Positions 7,168-15,312 of a stretch of 64,000 nt of DNA are shown here, in pieces. The DNA lies in contig JBFWVA010000015.1 of the NCBI GenBank assembly GCA_050246995.1, positions 1 through 64,000 on the forward strand, read 5' to 3'. Source of the stretch: SHVO01 sp050246995 (GTDB taxonomy: Bacteria > Pseudomonadota > Alphaproteobacteria > Rhodospirillales > Rhodospirillaceae). Made by a program: the position numbers and the translations under genes. The notes beneath the pieces are model-generated. The model was not told the origin of the DNA. It ran no database searches and saw only the letters and a list, made by a program, of their open reading frames with translations. Numbering within the stretch: position 1 is the first letter of the stretch; each line of letters starts with the position of its first letter.

Positions 7168-8586
7168 ATGCGCGTGCCGTTCAACGAGATGATCGGTCCT
7201 GACGGGGCCGTCCGAGCGCCTTATACGGATGTCGCGAAATGGTTGGAGGCAATGCCTTCCGACCAGCTCGAACGGCTGCGCATTGAATCGGAGCTCCTGT
7301 ACCGCAAGGGCGGCATCACCTTCGCCGTTTACGGCGATGCGGCCGGTGAGGAACGCATTATACCGTTCGATATCGTCCCGCGCATGATCTCCAGCGCTGA
7401 GTGGGCGCGGTTGGAAAGGGGCCTGACGCAGCGAGTGAAGGCGTTGAACCTGTATCTTGCCGACATCTACGGCAAGCAGCGCATCCTGAAAGAGAAGATC
7501 GTACCGGAGGATCTGGTCTGGCAGAACCCGGCGTTCCGTCCGGAAATGGCCGGCCTTTCCGTGCCGCACGATATCTATGTTCATATCGCGGGCATCGACA
7601 TCGTGCGCATCGATGCGGACGACTACTATGTGCTGGAGGACAACGCGCGTACACCTTCGGGCGTGTCCTACATGTTGGGCGGCCGCGAAATCTCCATCCG
7701 CCTCATGGGCGATCTTTACGGCGCGCATAAAGTCGCGCCGGTCGAGGACTATCCGAACGAGTTGGTGTCCACGCTACGTTCCGTTGCGCCGAAGGGCGCG
7801 GGGGATGATCCGACGGTGGTGCTTCTCACGCCGGGGCAATTCAACTCGGCTTATTACGAGCACTCGTTCCTGGCCGACAAGATGGGTATCGAGCTGGTGG
7901 AGGGGCGCGACCTGCTGGTGCGCGACAACTTCGTCTACATGCGCACGACGCAAGGACCGAAGCGCGTGGATGTGATCTACCGGCGCATCGACGACGATTT
8001 CCTCGATCCCCTCGTGTTTCGTCCGGATTCCTATCTTGGCGTCCCAGGGCTGTTCAATGCGTATGCGGCCCAGAATGTCGCGCTCGCGAACGCCGTAGGG
8101 ACCGGCGCGGCGGACGACAAAGCGATCTACACCTATATGCCCGAGATCGTGAAATTCTATCTGGACGAGGACCCGATCCTGAAGAATGTGCCGACCTGGC
8201 GCTGCCGAAATCCGAGCGAGCTGTCGCATGTCCTGGCGCATCTGCCCGAGCTCGTGGTGAAAGAGGTTCACGGTTCCGGCGGTTACGGGATGCTGGTGGG
8301 GCCGGCGGCGAGCCAGGCGGAGATCGAGAAGTTTCGCGGGCTCCTGAAAGCGCACCCGGAGAACTATATCGCGCAACCCACACTGGCGTTGTCGGCATGC
8401 CCGTCATTCGTGGGAAACGGCGTGGCGCCGCGGCATGTGGACTTGCGGCCGTTCTGCCTGTCCGGCGCGAACGGCATCAAGATCGTGCCCGGCGGCTTGA
8501 CTCGCGTCGCGCTGAAGGAGGGTTCGCTGGTGGTGAACTCCAGCCAGGGCGGCGGGACGAAGGATACCTGGGTGGTGGACATCTAG
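7168..8586 (+). CDS. Circularly permuted ATP-grasp protein (DUF407/DUF404 type)
   Basis: The 472-residue protein has the hallmarks of the circularly permuted ATP-grasp family: YRKGGITFAVYGD near residue 50, YYVLEDNARTPSGVSYML near 155-172, DVIYRRIDDDFLDPL near 275, KEVHGSGGYGMLVGP near 370, and the terminal TKDTWVVDI. ATP-grasp enzymes form amide or peptide-like bonds through acyl-phosphate intermediates. It is the first gene of a run with alpha-E, transglutaminase and Anbu genes, a neighbourhood described comparatively as a probable peptide ligation and processing system. The substrate is not known. The start at ATG 7168 gives the usual N-terminus (PFNEMIGPDG); AGAAG lies about 9 bases upstream. 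Confidence 0.9.
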   Translation: MRVPFNEMIGPDGAVRAPYTDVAKWLEAMPSDQLERLRIESELLYRKGGITFAVYGDAAGEERIIPFDIVPRMISSAEWARLERGLTQRVKALNLYLADIYGKQRILKEKIVPEDLVWQNPAFRPEMAGLSVPHDIYVHIAGIDIVRIDADDYYVLEDNARTPSGVSYMLGGREISIRLMGDLYGAHKVAPVEDYPNELVSTLRSVAPKGAGDDPTVVLLTPGQFNSAYYEHSFLADKMGIELVEGRDLLVRDNFVYMRTTQGPKRVDVIYRRIDDDFLDPLVFRPDSYLGVPGLFNAYAAQNVALANAVGTGAADDKAIYTYMPEIVKFYLDEDPILKNVPTWRCRNPSELSHVLAHLPELVVKEVHGSGGYGMLVGPAASQAEIEKFRGLLKAHPENYIAQPTLALSACPSFVGNGVAPRHVDLRPFCLSGANGIKIVPGGLTRVALKEGSLVVNSSQGGGTKDTWVVDI

Positions 8587-8615
8587 ATGGGGCAGGTCGC
8601 AATAAATCGGAGTCC

Positions 8616-8704
8616 GCGAAAAAGGGGTCAGACACCAATTCGCGCGGCCATCCTGCTTCTTCGCAAGAATCATCGGGCGAATAGGTATCTGACCCCATTT
8701 TCGC
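8616..8704. repeat. Palindromic element with GGGGTCAGA core between operon genes
   Basis: Arms at 8616-8640 and 8680-8704 are complementary in 22 of 25 positions and enclose 39 bases. Each arm holds the core GGGGTCAGA followed by ACC or its T variant. The element fills almost the whole 134-bp space between the ATP-grasp and alpha-E genes. It resembles the palindrome at 14481-14573 in core sequence. REP-like or miniature mobile elements have this form; a large RNA hairpin here could also tune expression of the downstream genes. Confidence 0.7.
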
Positions 8705-8720
8705 CCGCGAGACCTTGGCC

Positions 8721-9662
8721 ATGCTGAGCCGTACCGCCGATAACCTGTTCTGGCTGTCGCGCTATGTGGAGCGCGCGGATTATCTTGCGCGCGTGCTTGA
8801 AGCGACGGCGCGGCTGGCGGCGCTGCCGGCGGCCTATGGGGCGCAGGGGAATGAGTGGGCGGGGGCGTTGATCACCGCGGGTTGCTACGATTCCTTCATG
8901 AAGGTGCACGGGACGCCAAGCGCCGAGAATGTGATCCAATATCTCGCCTTCTCGGATCAAAATCCGTCGTCCATCCGTCAGTGCTTGGAGGTGGCGCGAT
9001 TCAACGCGCGCGCCGTCCGCACTGCGCTGACGGTGGAGATGTGGGAGACGATCAACGGAGCGTGGCTTGAACTACAGCGCATGGACCGTTCGATCCTGTC
9101 CCCGGCCCGTTTCGCGCGGTTCACGGAATGGGTGAAGGACATCTCGTTGCGTTTCGATGGATCCGGCTACAGGACCATGTTACGCAACGATGCCTATTGG
9201 TTCTCGCGGCTCGGCATTTTCCTCGAACGCGCCGACAATACCGCCCGTATCCTTGACGTGAAGTATCACATCCTGTTGCCGGAGAGTGTCTCGGTGGGCG
9301 GCGGGCTGGACTACTCGCAGTGGGCCGCCATTCTCCGCTCGGTGAACGCGCTGACGGCGTATCACTGGGTTTACCGCGAAAGCCTGCGGCCATGGCTGAT
9401 CGCCGACCTGTTGATCTTGAACCGCGAGTTGCCGCGTTCGCTTGCGTCCTGCTACCGCGAGATCGTGGATGGGCTCGACAACCTCGCGGCCGCCTACGGC
9501 CGTCAGGGACGGGCGCAGCGTCTCTCGCGTGCGCTCCACACGTCCCTTGAAAGCGGCAGCATCGAGAAAGTCTTCCATACAGGCCTGCACGAGTTCCTGA
9601 CTCACTTCGTCGCGGACAATCACCGCATCGGGGCGGCCATCTCAGAGCAATATCTGATTTAA
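8721..9662 (+). CDS. Alpha-E domain protein (DUF403)
   Basis: The 313-residue helical protein begins MLSRTADNLFWLSRYVERADY, the typical opening of the alpha-E family, and contains DNTARILDVKYH and YRESLRPWLIADLLILN further on. No enzyme activity is established; the family almost always occurs beside circularly permuted ATP-grasp and transglutaminase-like genes and is thought to act with them. ATG 8721 is preferred over an upstream TTG at 8715 because it matches the family N-terminus. No strong ribosome site is visible, and the palindrome upstream ends 16 bases before the start, so translation may depend on it. The transglutaminase gene begins 1 bp after the stop. Confidence 0.9.
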   Translation: MLSRTADNLFWLSRYVERADYLARVLEATARLAALPAAYGAQGNEWAGALITAGCYDSFMKVHGTPSAENVIQYLAFSDQNPSSIRQCLEVARFNARAVRTALTVEMWETINGAWLELQRMDRSILSPARFARFTEWVKDISLRFDGSGYRTMLRNDAYWFSRLGIFLERADNTARILDVKYHILLPESVSVGGGLDYSQWAAILRSVNALTAYHWVYRESLRPWLIADLLILNRELPRSLASCYREIVDGLDNLAAAYGRQGRAQRLSRALHTSLESGSIEKVFHTGLHEFLTHFVADNHRIGAAISEQYLI

Positions 9663-9663
9663 C

Positions 9664-10485
9664 ATGCGTATCCGTATCAACCATCGTACCGCCTATGCCT
9701 ACGACGAGCCGGTGCATTCGATCATCGAGCTTTTGCGTATGACCCCGCGCAACCATGATGGCCAGCAGGTCCGCCGCTGGCGAATCGATCTCGACCAGGA
9801 CGCGCGGCTGCAGGAAACAGAGGACGCGTTCGGCAATATCGTGCACATCCTGTCCCTTCACCGGCCACTGGATAGTCTCGCGATCACGGTCGACGGTGAG
9901 GTGGAAACCGATGACACGGTCGGCGTCATCAGCGGCGCGGCGGAGAAATTCCCGCCGGGACTGTTTCTGCGCGAGACGCCGCTGACGCAGCCGGATGCGG
10001 CGATCAAGGAATTCGCAAACGATGTGGTGGGCGCCGACGGCGGCCTTGATGGCCTTCACAAGCTACTTCTGGCGGTAAAAAAGGATATGAAATTCGAGAC
10101 CGGTCCTACCAATGCCACGACGACAGCCGCCGAAGCTTTCAAAGGCCGGCACGGGGTGTGCCAGGACCTCAGCCACGTCTTCATCGCCGCGGCGCGCTAC
10201 AAAGGGATTCCGGCGCGCTATGTCGGCGGCTATCTCCTGCAGGACAATGGCGCGGTTCTACAGGAGGCCGGCCACGCCTGGGCGGAAGCCTATGTGCAAG
10301 GCCTCGGCTGGGTGGGTTTTGATCCGGCCAACGGCGTCAGTCCCACGGCGGCGCATGTGCGCGTCGCCATCGGGCTCGATTACCTCGGCGCCGCGCCGGT
10401 CAGGGGCTCCCGCAGCGGTGGAAGCGAGGAGCGTCTCGCGGTCAGCGTGGCGGTCGATCACGCGCGGGGCCAGCATCAAAGCTGA
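9664..10485 (+). CDS. Transglutaminase-like cysteine protease
   Basis: The 273-residue protein has an N-terminal beta domain (MRIRINHRTAYAYDEPV) and a transglutaminase core. The catalytic triad can be assigned as Cys166 (GRHGVCQDLSH), His204 (AGHAWAEAYV) and Asp220 (VGFDPANG). Members related to the archaeal Cys proteases cleave or form isopeptide bonds. Its position between alpha-E and Anbu suggests that it trims or removes peptides attached by the ATP-grasp enzyme, which is inference. There is no signal peptide, so it is cytosolic. It starts 1 bp after the alpha-E stop, which implies translational coupling. Confidence 0.9.
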   Translation: MRIRINHRTAYAYDEPVHSIIELLRMTPRNHDGQQVRRWRIDLDQDARLQETEDAFGNIVHILSLHRPLDSLAITVDGEVETDDTVGVISGAAEKFPPGLFLRETPLTQPDAAIKEFANDVVGADGGLDGLHKLLLAVKKDMKFETGPTNATTTAAEAFKGRHGVCQDLSHVFIAAARYKGIPARYVGGYLLQDNGAVLQEAGHAWAEAYVQGLGWVGFDPANGVSPTAAHVRVAIGLDYLGAAPVRGSRSGGSEERLAVSVAVDHARGQHQS

Positions 10486-10595
10486 CGCCGCCCGCGTCCT
10501 CCATTCAAACTCTGCGAAGGAACAGAAGGTTCCTCCCGAAAGTTTGTGCCTTTCTCCGGGGTGGGCTATAAGCCCTTTCAGCGAGGAAACCTCTC

Positions 10596-11339
10596 ATGAC
10601 TTATTGCGTCGGCGTGCTGCTCAAGGAAGGGCTGGTGATGCTGTCGGACACCCGCACCAACGCGGGCGTCGACAATATCGCGACCTATCGCAAACTTCAT
10701 ATCCATGAGCAGCCGGGCGAGCGCATGATTGCGCTGGCGAGCTCGGGCAATCTTTCCATCACGCAAGCCGTGCTCAGCATGATCAACGAGGGGTTGCTCA
10801 GTCCCAATTCTGATGAGCCGGAAACGTTCGCCAACGTGCCGAGCATGTTCCAGGCGGCGCAGCTGGTGGGGCGCGCCGTGCGCGAGATCCATCGCATCGA
10901 CGGCGAGAGCCTTGAAGATCATCACATGCGCTTCGACATCGCAATGTTGCTGGGCGGACAAATCAAAGGCCGCCGCCTGCGCTTGTTCATGATCTACGCC
11001 GCCGGCAACTTCATCGAAGCGACGCCCGATACGCCGTTCCTTCAGATCGGCGAGCACAAGTACGGTAAACCGGTGCTCGACCGCGCGGTGCACTACGACA
11101 CGGACATCTACGACGCTCTCAAACTCAGCCTGATTTCGATGGATTCGACCATGCGTTCGAATCTCGCGGTGGGCCTGCCGCTCGATTGTGCGGTGATGCG
11201 CCGCGACACGCAGCGCCTGGAACTGAACAAGCGCATCGAAGCGGGCGATCCCTATTTCGAAGACTTGCGCTCGCGCTGGTCCAACGCGTTGCGGGCCGCC
11301 CACCAGGGCATTCCGCGCCCTCCCTATGACAGAAGCTAA
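10596..11339 (+). CDS. Proteasome-like peptidase Anbu (ancestral beta subunit)
   Basis: The 247-residue protein starts MTYCVGVLLKEGLVMLSDTR. After removal of Met, Thr becomes the N-terminal nucleophile; Asp18 and Lys33 occupy the positions of proteasomal Asp17 and Lys33. Anbu is a bacterial relative of the proteasome beta subunit and HslV and assembles into open or helical rings, with unclear substrates. It follows the transglutaminase gene by 110 bp with a good ribosome site (GAGGAAACC) before ATG 10596. The gene order ATP-grasp, alpha-E, transglutaminase, Anbu matches the neighbourhood reported for this family. Its end overlaps trmJ by 14 bp. Confidence 0.92.
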   Translation: MTYCVGVLLKEGLVMLSDTRTNAGVDNIATYRKLHIHEQPGERMIALASSGNLSITQAVLSMINEGLLSPNSDEPETFANVPSMFQAAQLVGRAVREIHRIDGESLEDHHMRFDIAMLLGGQIKGRRLRLFMIYAAGNFIEATPDTPFLQIGEHKYGKPVLDRAVHYDTDIYDALKLSLISMDSTMRSNLAVGLPLDCAVMRRDTQRLELNKRIEAGDPYFEDLRSRWSNALRAAHQGIPRPPYDRS

Positions 11340-12180
11340 CGGCAAACCCCCGCGCGGTTACGCCGACAAGGCGCGCCTGATCGCGAAGGTGGGCAAAAAT
11401 CCCCCCGCCGTGATCTTGGTCGAACCGCAGCTTGGCGAAAATATCGGCACGGCCGCGCGCGCGATGATGAACACGGGGCTGGAGGAGCTGCGCCTCGTCG
11501 ACCCCAAGCAAGACTGGCTGTCGGATAAAGCGATCGCCGCTTCATCGGGCGCCGAGCGCATCCTCGAGCGCGCGAAACGCTACGCGACAGTGACCGAAGC
11601 GGTCGCGGATCTGCACACCGTGTATGCGGCCACGGCGCGGCGCCGCGAAATGGTGAAGCCGTTGATGACGGCGAAGGCAGCGGCGGTGGATATGCATTCA
11701 CGCGCCGACTTGAAGCTAGGCATCTTGTTCGGCCGCGAGCGGGACGGGCTGCACAATGATGAGGTGGCGCTTGCCAATACCATCATCGAAGTGCCGCTCA
11801 ATCCCGAACACTCGTCAATGAACCTTGCCCAGGCGGTGCTGATCGTGGGGTACGAATGGTTCCAGGCGGCCTACGAGGGGCCGCAGGAAATGATGACCCT
11901 CAACCGCACCTTGCCCGCTTCGAAAGAGATGCTTCAGGGGCTGTTCGAGCACCTGGAAAGCGAGCTCGTGATCTGCGGTTTCCTGCGCAACGAAGAAAAG
12001 ATGCCGGGCATGGTTAATAATATCCGCAACATGCTGCAACGGGCCGAACTCACGGAGCAGGAGGTCCGCACGTTCCACGGCATGGTGAAAGAGTTGCGCT
12101 ATGGCCGCCGGCCGGATCGCCCGAAGCGGCAGCCGGGGTACAAGACCGGGGCGGACGAGAATGCCGAAGGCGGCGACTAG
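11326..12180 (+). CDS. trmJ: TrmJ-type tRNA/rRNA 2'-O-methyltransferase (SpoU/TrmH family)
   Basis: The 284-residue protein has the SPOUT knot methyltransferase motifs: PAVILVEPQLGENIGTAAR (motif 1, about 24-43), LGILFGRERDGLHNDEV (motif 2) and IEVPLNPEHSSMNLAQAVLI (motif 3). Such enzymes use S-adenosylmethionine to methylate the ribose of a tRNA nucleotide, position 32 in TrmJ. The C-terminal 100 residues fit the TrmJ helical extension. The start at ATG 11326 overlaps the Anbu gene by 14 bp, so the two are likely translationally coupled. The stop overlaps the convergent glycosyltransferase stop at CTAG 12177-12180. Confidence 0.85.
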   Translation: MTEANGKPPRGYADKARLIAKVGKNPPAVILVEPQLGENIGTAARAMMNTGLEELRLVDPKQDWLSDKAIAASSGAERILERAKRYATVTEAVADLHTVYAATARRREMVKPLMTAKAAAVDMHSRADLKLGILFGRERDGLHNDEVALANTIIEVPLNPEHSSMNLAQAVLIVGYEWFQAAYEGPQEMMTLNRTLPASKEMLQGLFEHLESELVICGFLRNEEKMPGMVNNIRNMLQRAELTEQEVRTFHGMVKELRYGRRPDRPKRQPGYKTGADENAEGGD

Positions 12181-13736
12181 CCGCCCTGACGCGCACACCA
12201 CTCGGCCCACATCGTACGCGCGGCGTCGGTGAACTCCCGGGCGAATAGCTCTCCATCGCATAGCGGCGAACGTGACAGCGTTGTGCGAAGGCCGGTGCGC
12301 AGAAGCGTGAGCCGTTGCGGTTCATCGGCGAGAGAAACCGCGAGGTTCTCGAAGCCGGCACGATCGCGCGCGATGAATTTCGACAGGCCGGCCGCAGCCA
12401 GAACGCTCGCCGCCTGGCGCCCGGCCATGATATCGCCTGTGAACGCGATGACAGGGCAGCCCATCCAGAGGGCTTCGCAGGTCGTCATGCATCCCGAATA
12501 GGGGAAGCTGTCGAGCGCAATGTCGACGCCATTGTATCCCGCGAGAAAGTCTTGCCGCGAGGTTTCGGCGGAAAGATCGACGCGCGCGCGCGCGATCCCT
12601 AGCGCTTCGAGCTTGGCGTGAAGGCGGTCCCGCAAACCGGCCGCGCGCAGCGCCTGATATTGGATCTTCAAGCGGCTGTCCGGCACGCGTTTCAGGATGG
12701 CCGCGAAGGATGAAAGCGCGTCGTCGCTGAGCTTCGCGGGATTATTGAAGCAGCCGAAGGTTATGTAGCCGTTGCGCGCGGCCGGCCGTTCGGCGACAGG
12801 CGGGGCCTCGGGGGCCTCGAAGCAGGCATGCGTGCCAGAAAGCCGCACGATCCGCTCCGTGGCGAAGGCGTCGAAACCGCGCGGCGCCAATGTGTCCGTT
12901 GTCAGCAGATGATCCATAGCCGGAATCCCGGTGGCGCCGGGATAGCCCAGCCAGCCGGCCTGCACGGGCGCGGCGCGCTGCACGAAAACGCCGGGGCGTC
13001 CCGCGCCGGTATGCCCCGACATGTCGATAAGGATATCGACTTTCGAAGCCTTGATAAATTGGGCGAGGGAGGCGTCGGAGAGGCCGAACACCGAGGTCCA
13101 GCGCGTGACCTGCGCAATCCTGCGGCTGATCTCGTCCTCGTATTCAGCGGGCCGGGTGGAGAACACACACGCCCTGATCTCGTGGGGGCGCAAATTCTCA
13201 AACAGTTTCACGCTGAGACGGCCGACCGGATGGAGGCCCAATTCACCCGAGATAAAACCCACGACGATGGGCCGGTCTCGCGTCGGAGGATTGGGAAACT
13301 GTTGAGCCGATGCGGGCGGCGCGTGTAGGGCCGCCCATTGAGCATGGCTGCGGGCGAGCGACTCATCCGTGGCGCCGGGCACGTACTGCTGCGTATGGAG
13401 CCAGTTGACCGCGGCCTGACGGTAGCTGGGATCAACGGCCATCGCGCCGGCGAAGACCTCGACCGCTTCTGCGGGCCGGCCGCTTTCTGTCAGGATGACG
13501 CCGAGCGCCGAGCGCGCTTTCGCGTCTTCAGGGCTCATATCAACGACACGGCGCATTTCGCGTTCGGCCTCATCGAGCCGATGCAGATCGCGGTAGGTAT
13601 TGCCGAGGCGATAACGCGCCTCGCGGTCGCCAGGATCGGCTTCGAGCGCCTGTTCGAAGGCCATCGCCGCGGCGTCAAGGTCGCGGGCTTCGAGCGCCGC
13701 TATACCGGCGTCGAAATGCGTGCGATCGGCAGTCAT
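12177..13736 (-). CDS. TPR plus SPINDLY/OGT-type O-linked glycosyltransferase (GT41)
   Basis: The 519-residue protein begins with about three TPR units (residues 8-115, for example RYRLGNTYRDLHRLDEAEREM). The GT41 catalytic region follows: GELGLHPVGRLSVKLFENL with the family histidine, YPGATGIPAMDHLLTD-like, FGCFNNPAKLS, and DSFPYSGCMTTCEALWMGCP for UDP-sugar binding, ending with SPLCDGELFAREF. Bacterial relatives glycosylate flagellin or adhesins or have unknown protein targets. No acceptor gene is adjacent and no signal peptide is present, so it acts in the cytosol. It converges on trmJ with overlapping stops. Confidence 0.88.
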   Translation of the reverse strand: MTADRTHFDAGIAALEARDLDAAAMAFEQALEADPGDREARYRLGNTYRDLHRLDEAEREMRRVVDMSPEDAKARSALGVILTESGRPAEAVEVFAGAMAVDPSYRQAAVNWLHTQQYVPGATDESLARSHAQWAALHAPPASAQQFPNPPTRDRPIVVGFISGELGLHPVGRLSVKLFENLRPHEIRACVFSTRPAEYEDEISRRIAQVTRWTSVFGLSDASLAQFIKASKVDILIDMSGHTGAGRPGVFVQRAAPVQAGWLGYPGATGIPAMDHLLTTDTLAPRGFDAFATERIVRLSGTHACFEAPEAPPVAERPAARNGYITFGCFNNPAKLSDDALSSFAAILKRVPDSRLKIQYQALRAAGLRDRLHAKLEALGIARARVDLSAETSRQDFLAGYNGVDIALDSFPYSGCMTTCEALWMGCPVIAFTGDIMAGRQAASVLAAAGLSKFIARDRAGFENLAVSLADEPQRLTLLRTGLRTTLSRSPLCDGELFAREFTDAARTMWAEWCARQGG

Positions 13737-13847
13737 GGCGGGCGCTCTCAGTCCTTCTAGGGTCGTGAACGCCGCATAATGGACCGAGATCGCGGATGCA
13801 GAAAAGGAGGGAGCGCGGGCGCGCGCCCCTTTTGCCGCGTCAGCGCT

Positions 13848-14069
13848 CTATTTTTGCGCCGTGTAACCTATGTGACAGAGCTGGCTCATGTTGATCGCGG
13901 CGCCGAGGCGCCCGTTCACGACGTCGTGCGCGGGAATGCCGTCGAAACTGCCGCCATCGTCGCGGCTGAAGACAATATTCATGTGCGAGTCCGCATCCAG
14001 CAGATTCCAGGTGGCCTGGTACCAGTCGGCGCTTTCGAGGAACGTCTCCTTTGGCCGTATGCGAGCCAT
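13848..14069 (-). CDS. Small hypothetical protein (73 aa)
   Basis: The frame runs from ATG 14069 to a stop at 13848. The product, starting MARIRPKETFLESADWYQATW, has a balanced composition, unlike the Arg-rich shadow frames nearby. It has no signal peptide, membrane segment or motif I recognise. The upstream region is short and no strong ribosome site is visible. The plus-strand frame across the same bases looks like a shadow. Whether this is a real gene is uncertain. Confidence 0.45.
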   Translation of the reverse strand: MARIRPKETFLESADWYQATWNLLDADSHMNIVFSRDDGGSFDGIPAHDVVNGRLGAAINMSQLCHIGYTAQK

Positions 14070-14174
14070 GGTTGCTTATCCACAGGCACGTACGTACTCG
14101 TACTACGGGTAATACCGGATGTTGCAGCAGCGCGGGGGTGGGTAGGCTTTGCGCATAACCACGGGGGACTTGTT

Positions 14175-14411
14175 ATGGCGCAACGCATTACCCACACGCT
14201 CGCGGACGATATCGCGGTGGTGCAGGAAGCACTTGAGACCGTGAAGTCGCCGTTGGCCCGCGCCACGCTGACGAGCGCCCTTGAGACCTTGAACGCCCTG
14301 ATGCGGGACGATGCTTTGGATGTGCGCCTTGCCGCTTATCCGCTCGCCCCCGATGAGCGGCGGCATTCGGCTGGGCATCCGATGCCGGACAAATCGGTGG
14401 ATTGGTTCTAG
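14175..14411 (+). CDS. Small helical hypothetical protein (78 aa)
   Basis: ATG 14175 is preceded by CGGGGGACT, a reasonable ribosome site. The product begins MAQRITHTLADDIAVVQEAL and is mostly amphipathic helix up to about residue 50, with a Pro/His-rich tail ending VDWF. It has no signal peptide or cysteine. I do not recognise a family. The frame extends further upstream, but the earlier part is antisense to the 73-residue frame and looks non-coding, so the ATG with the ribosome site is chosen. Confidence 0.55.
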   Translation: MAQRITHTLADDIAVVQEALETVKSPLARATLTSALETLNALMRDDALDVRLAAYPLAPDERRHSAGHPMPDKSVDWF

Positions 14412-14471
14412 GCGCGCCTTCGCGCTTAAGGGTCGCGCCTTCGCACTCCTATTTAATGCGCGCCTTCGCGC
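14412..14471. repeat. Three copies of a GCGCGCCTTCGCGC-type repeat
   Basis: GCGCGCCTTCGCGC occurs exactly at 14412-14425 and 14458-14471, with a degenerate copy (CGCGCCTTCGCA) at 14434-14445. They directly follow the stop of the 78-residue gene and precede the larger palindrome. Each copy is nearly self-complementary and could form a tight hairpin with a CTTC-type loop. Confidence 0.6.
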
Positions 14472-14480
14472 GCGGGCGTG

Positions 14481-14573
14481 CGCATGATTTGGCGTCAGAT
14501 TCCACATCTGGGGGTCGACGGCTGTTCATTGCATTCAGCTGCATCGATGTGAAATCTGACCCCAAATCATGCG
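14481..14573. repeat. Long palindromic element with GGGGTCAGA core
   Basis: Arms at 14481-14508 and 14546-14573 pair in 26 of 28 positions around a 37-base centre. The right arm, read on the minus strand, contains TTTGGGGTCAGAT, matching the core of the element at 8616-8704. It lies just downstream of the HTH gene, between convergent genes, so it could serve as a bidirectional terminator or be a non-autonomous REP-like insertion. Confidence 0.7.
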
Positions 14574-14581
14574 AGGGGCGG

Positions 14582-14785
14582 TCAGGCCTTGCGGAACTCC
14601 AACAGATCGCCGGGCTGACATTCGAGCGCGTCGCAAATTTTCTCGAGCGTCTCGAACCGCACACCTTTCACTTTCCCCGACTTGAGCAAGGACAGATTGG
14701 CCTCGGTGATACCGATGCGCTCGGCGAGTTCTTTTGAGCGCATCTTGCGTTTGGCCAGCATCACGTCGAGTTGCACCACGATCAT
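14582..14785 (-). CDS. YozG-type HTH (Xre family) regulator, copy 1
   Basis: The 67-residue protein is a single helix-turn-helix domain: KELAERIGITEANLSLLKSG is the turn and recognition helix, and CQPGDLLEF closes the domain. Such minimal Xre/Cro-like regulators are typically encoded beside a DUF2975 membrane gene. Here the ATG overlaps the DUF2975 stop by one base (TGATG), so the two are co-translated. It probably represses its own operon at the palindrome 15313-15339. A second, clearly paralogous pair lies at 52117-52883. Confidence 0.88.
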   Translation of the reverse strand: MIVVQLDVMLAKRKMRSKELAERIGITEANLSLLKSGKVKGVRFETLEKICDALECQPGDLLEFRKA

Positions 14786-15267
14786 CAAACGATACTCGCG
14801 CTGTCGTCGGCGAGCCGGCAGGCCTCGACCATCACGTAAGCGGCGACATAGGTCGCAACACCGGCGATGAGGGTGAGGGGCTGGAACGGCAGGAAGCCTG
14901 ATACGGTCAGCCACAGCGCGGCCGTGCGCAGAACACCGATGGTCTGGGCGGTGAAGACTTCGCCCGCGGCGAAACGCGCGAACAACTTGCGGGCATAAAT
15001 GAGCGCGAGGCCGTAGGGGACCGCGGCGATCAGGGCGAACGCGTATTTGCCCTTCCCAGGCAGGCGGTGCGCGGTGTGGCGAGCGATCAGGTCCTGCAGG
15101 TCAGGCGAGAGCATGTAGGCGGTAAAGGCGATCAGGGCGACCACCCCCAGCGCCAGGCACACGGTGAGCGCAATCACGAGGGCGCGCGACAGCCGGCGGG
15201 CCCGGTCGAACCCCGGCGAGAGCGGCGGGATGGGCGCGGTTTCGGGCATTTCAGGTGTCTCAGTCAT
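14785..15267 (-). CDS. DUF2975 four-helix membrane protein, copy 1
   Basis: The 160-residue protein has four predicted membrane segments (around ALVIALTVCLALGVVALI, YAFALIAAVPYGLALIY, VLRTAALWLTVSGFLPF and PLTLIAGVATYVAAYVMV) and the DUF2975 hallmark LFARFAAGEVFTAQTIGVLR between helices 2 and 3. ATG 15267 is preferred to 15288 because TTGGGGAA lies just before it, while nothing resembling a ribosome site precedes 15288. The function of DUF2975 proteins is unknown; the fixed pairing with a small HTH protein suggests that they sense a membrane signal. Confidence 0.8.
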   Translation of the reverse strand: MTETPEMPETAPIPPLSPGFDRARRLSRALVIALTVCLALGVVALIAFTAYMLSPDLQDLIARHTAHRLPGKGKYAFALIAAVPYGLALIYARKLFARFAAGEVFTAQTIGVLRTAALWLTVSGFLPFQPLTLIAGVATYVAAYVMVEACRLADDSASIV

Positions 15268-15312
15268 CGGCGTTCCCCAAGGCGGCATGTTGGGGAAATT
15301 ATTAGCGCAGAA

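Noticed and set aside
8616..8704. Rho-independent terminator after the ATP-grasp gene
   Set aside because: The loop is 39 bases and there is no T-run directly after the right arm, so a repeat element is the better reading.
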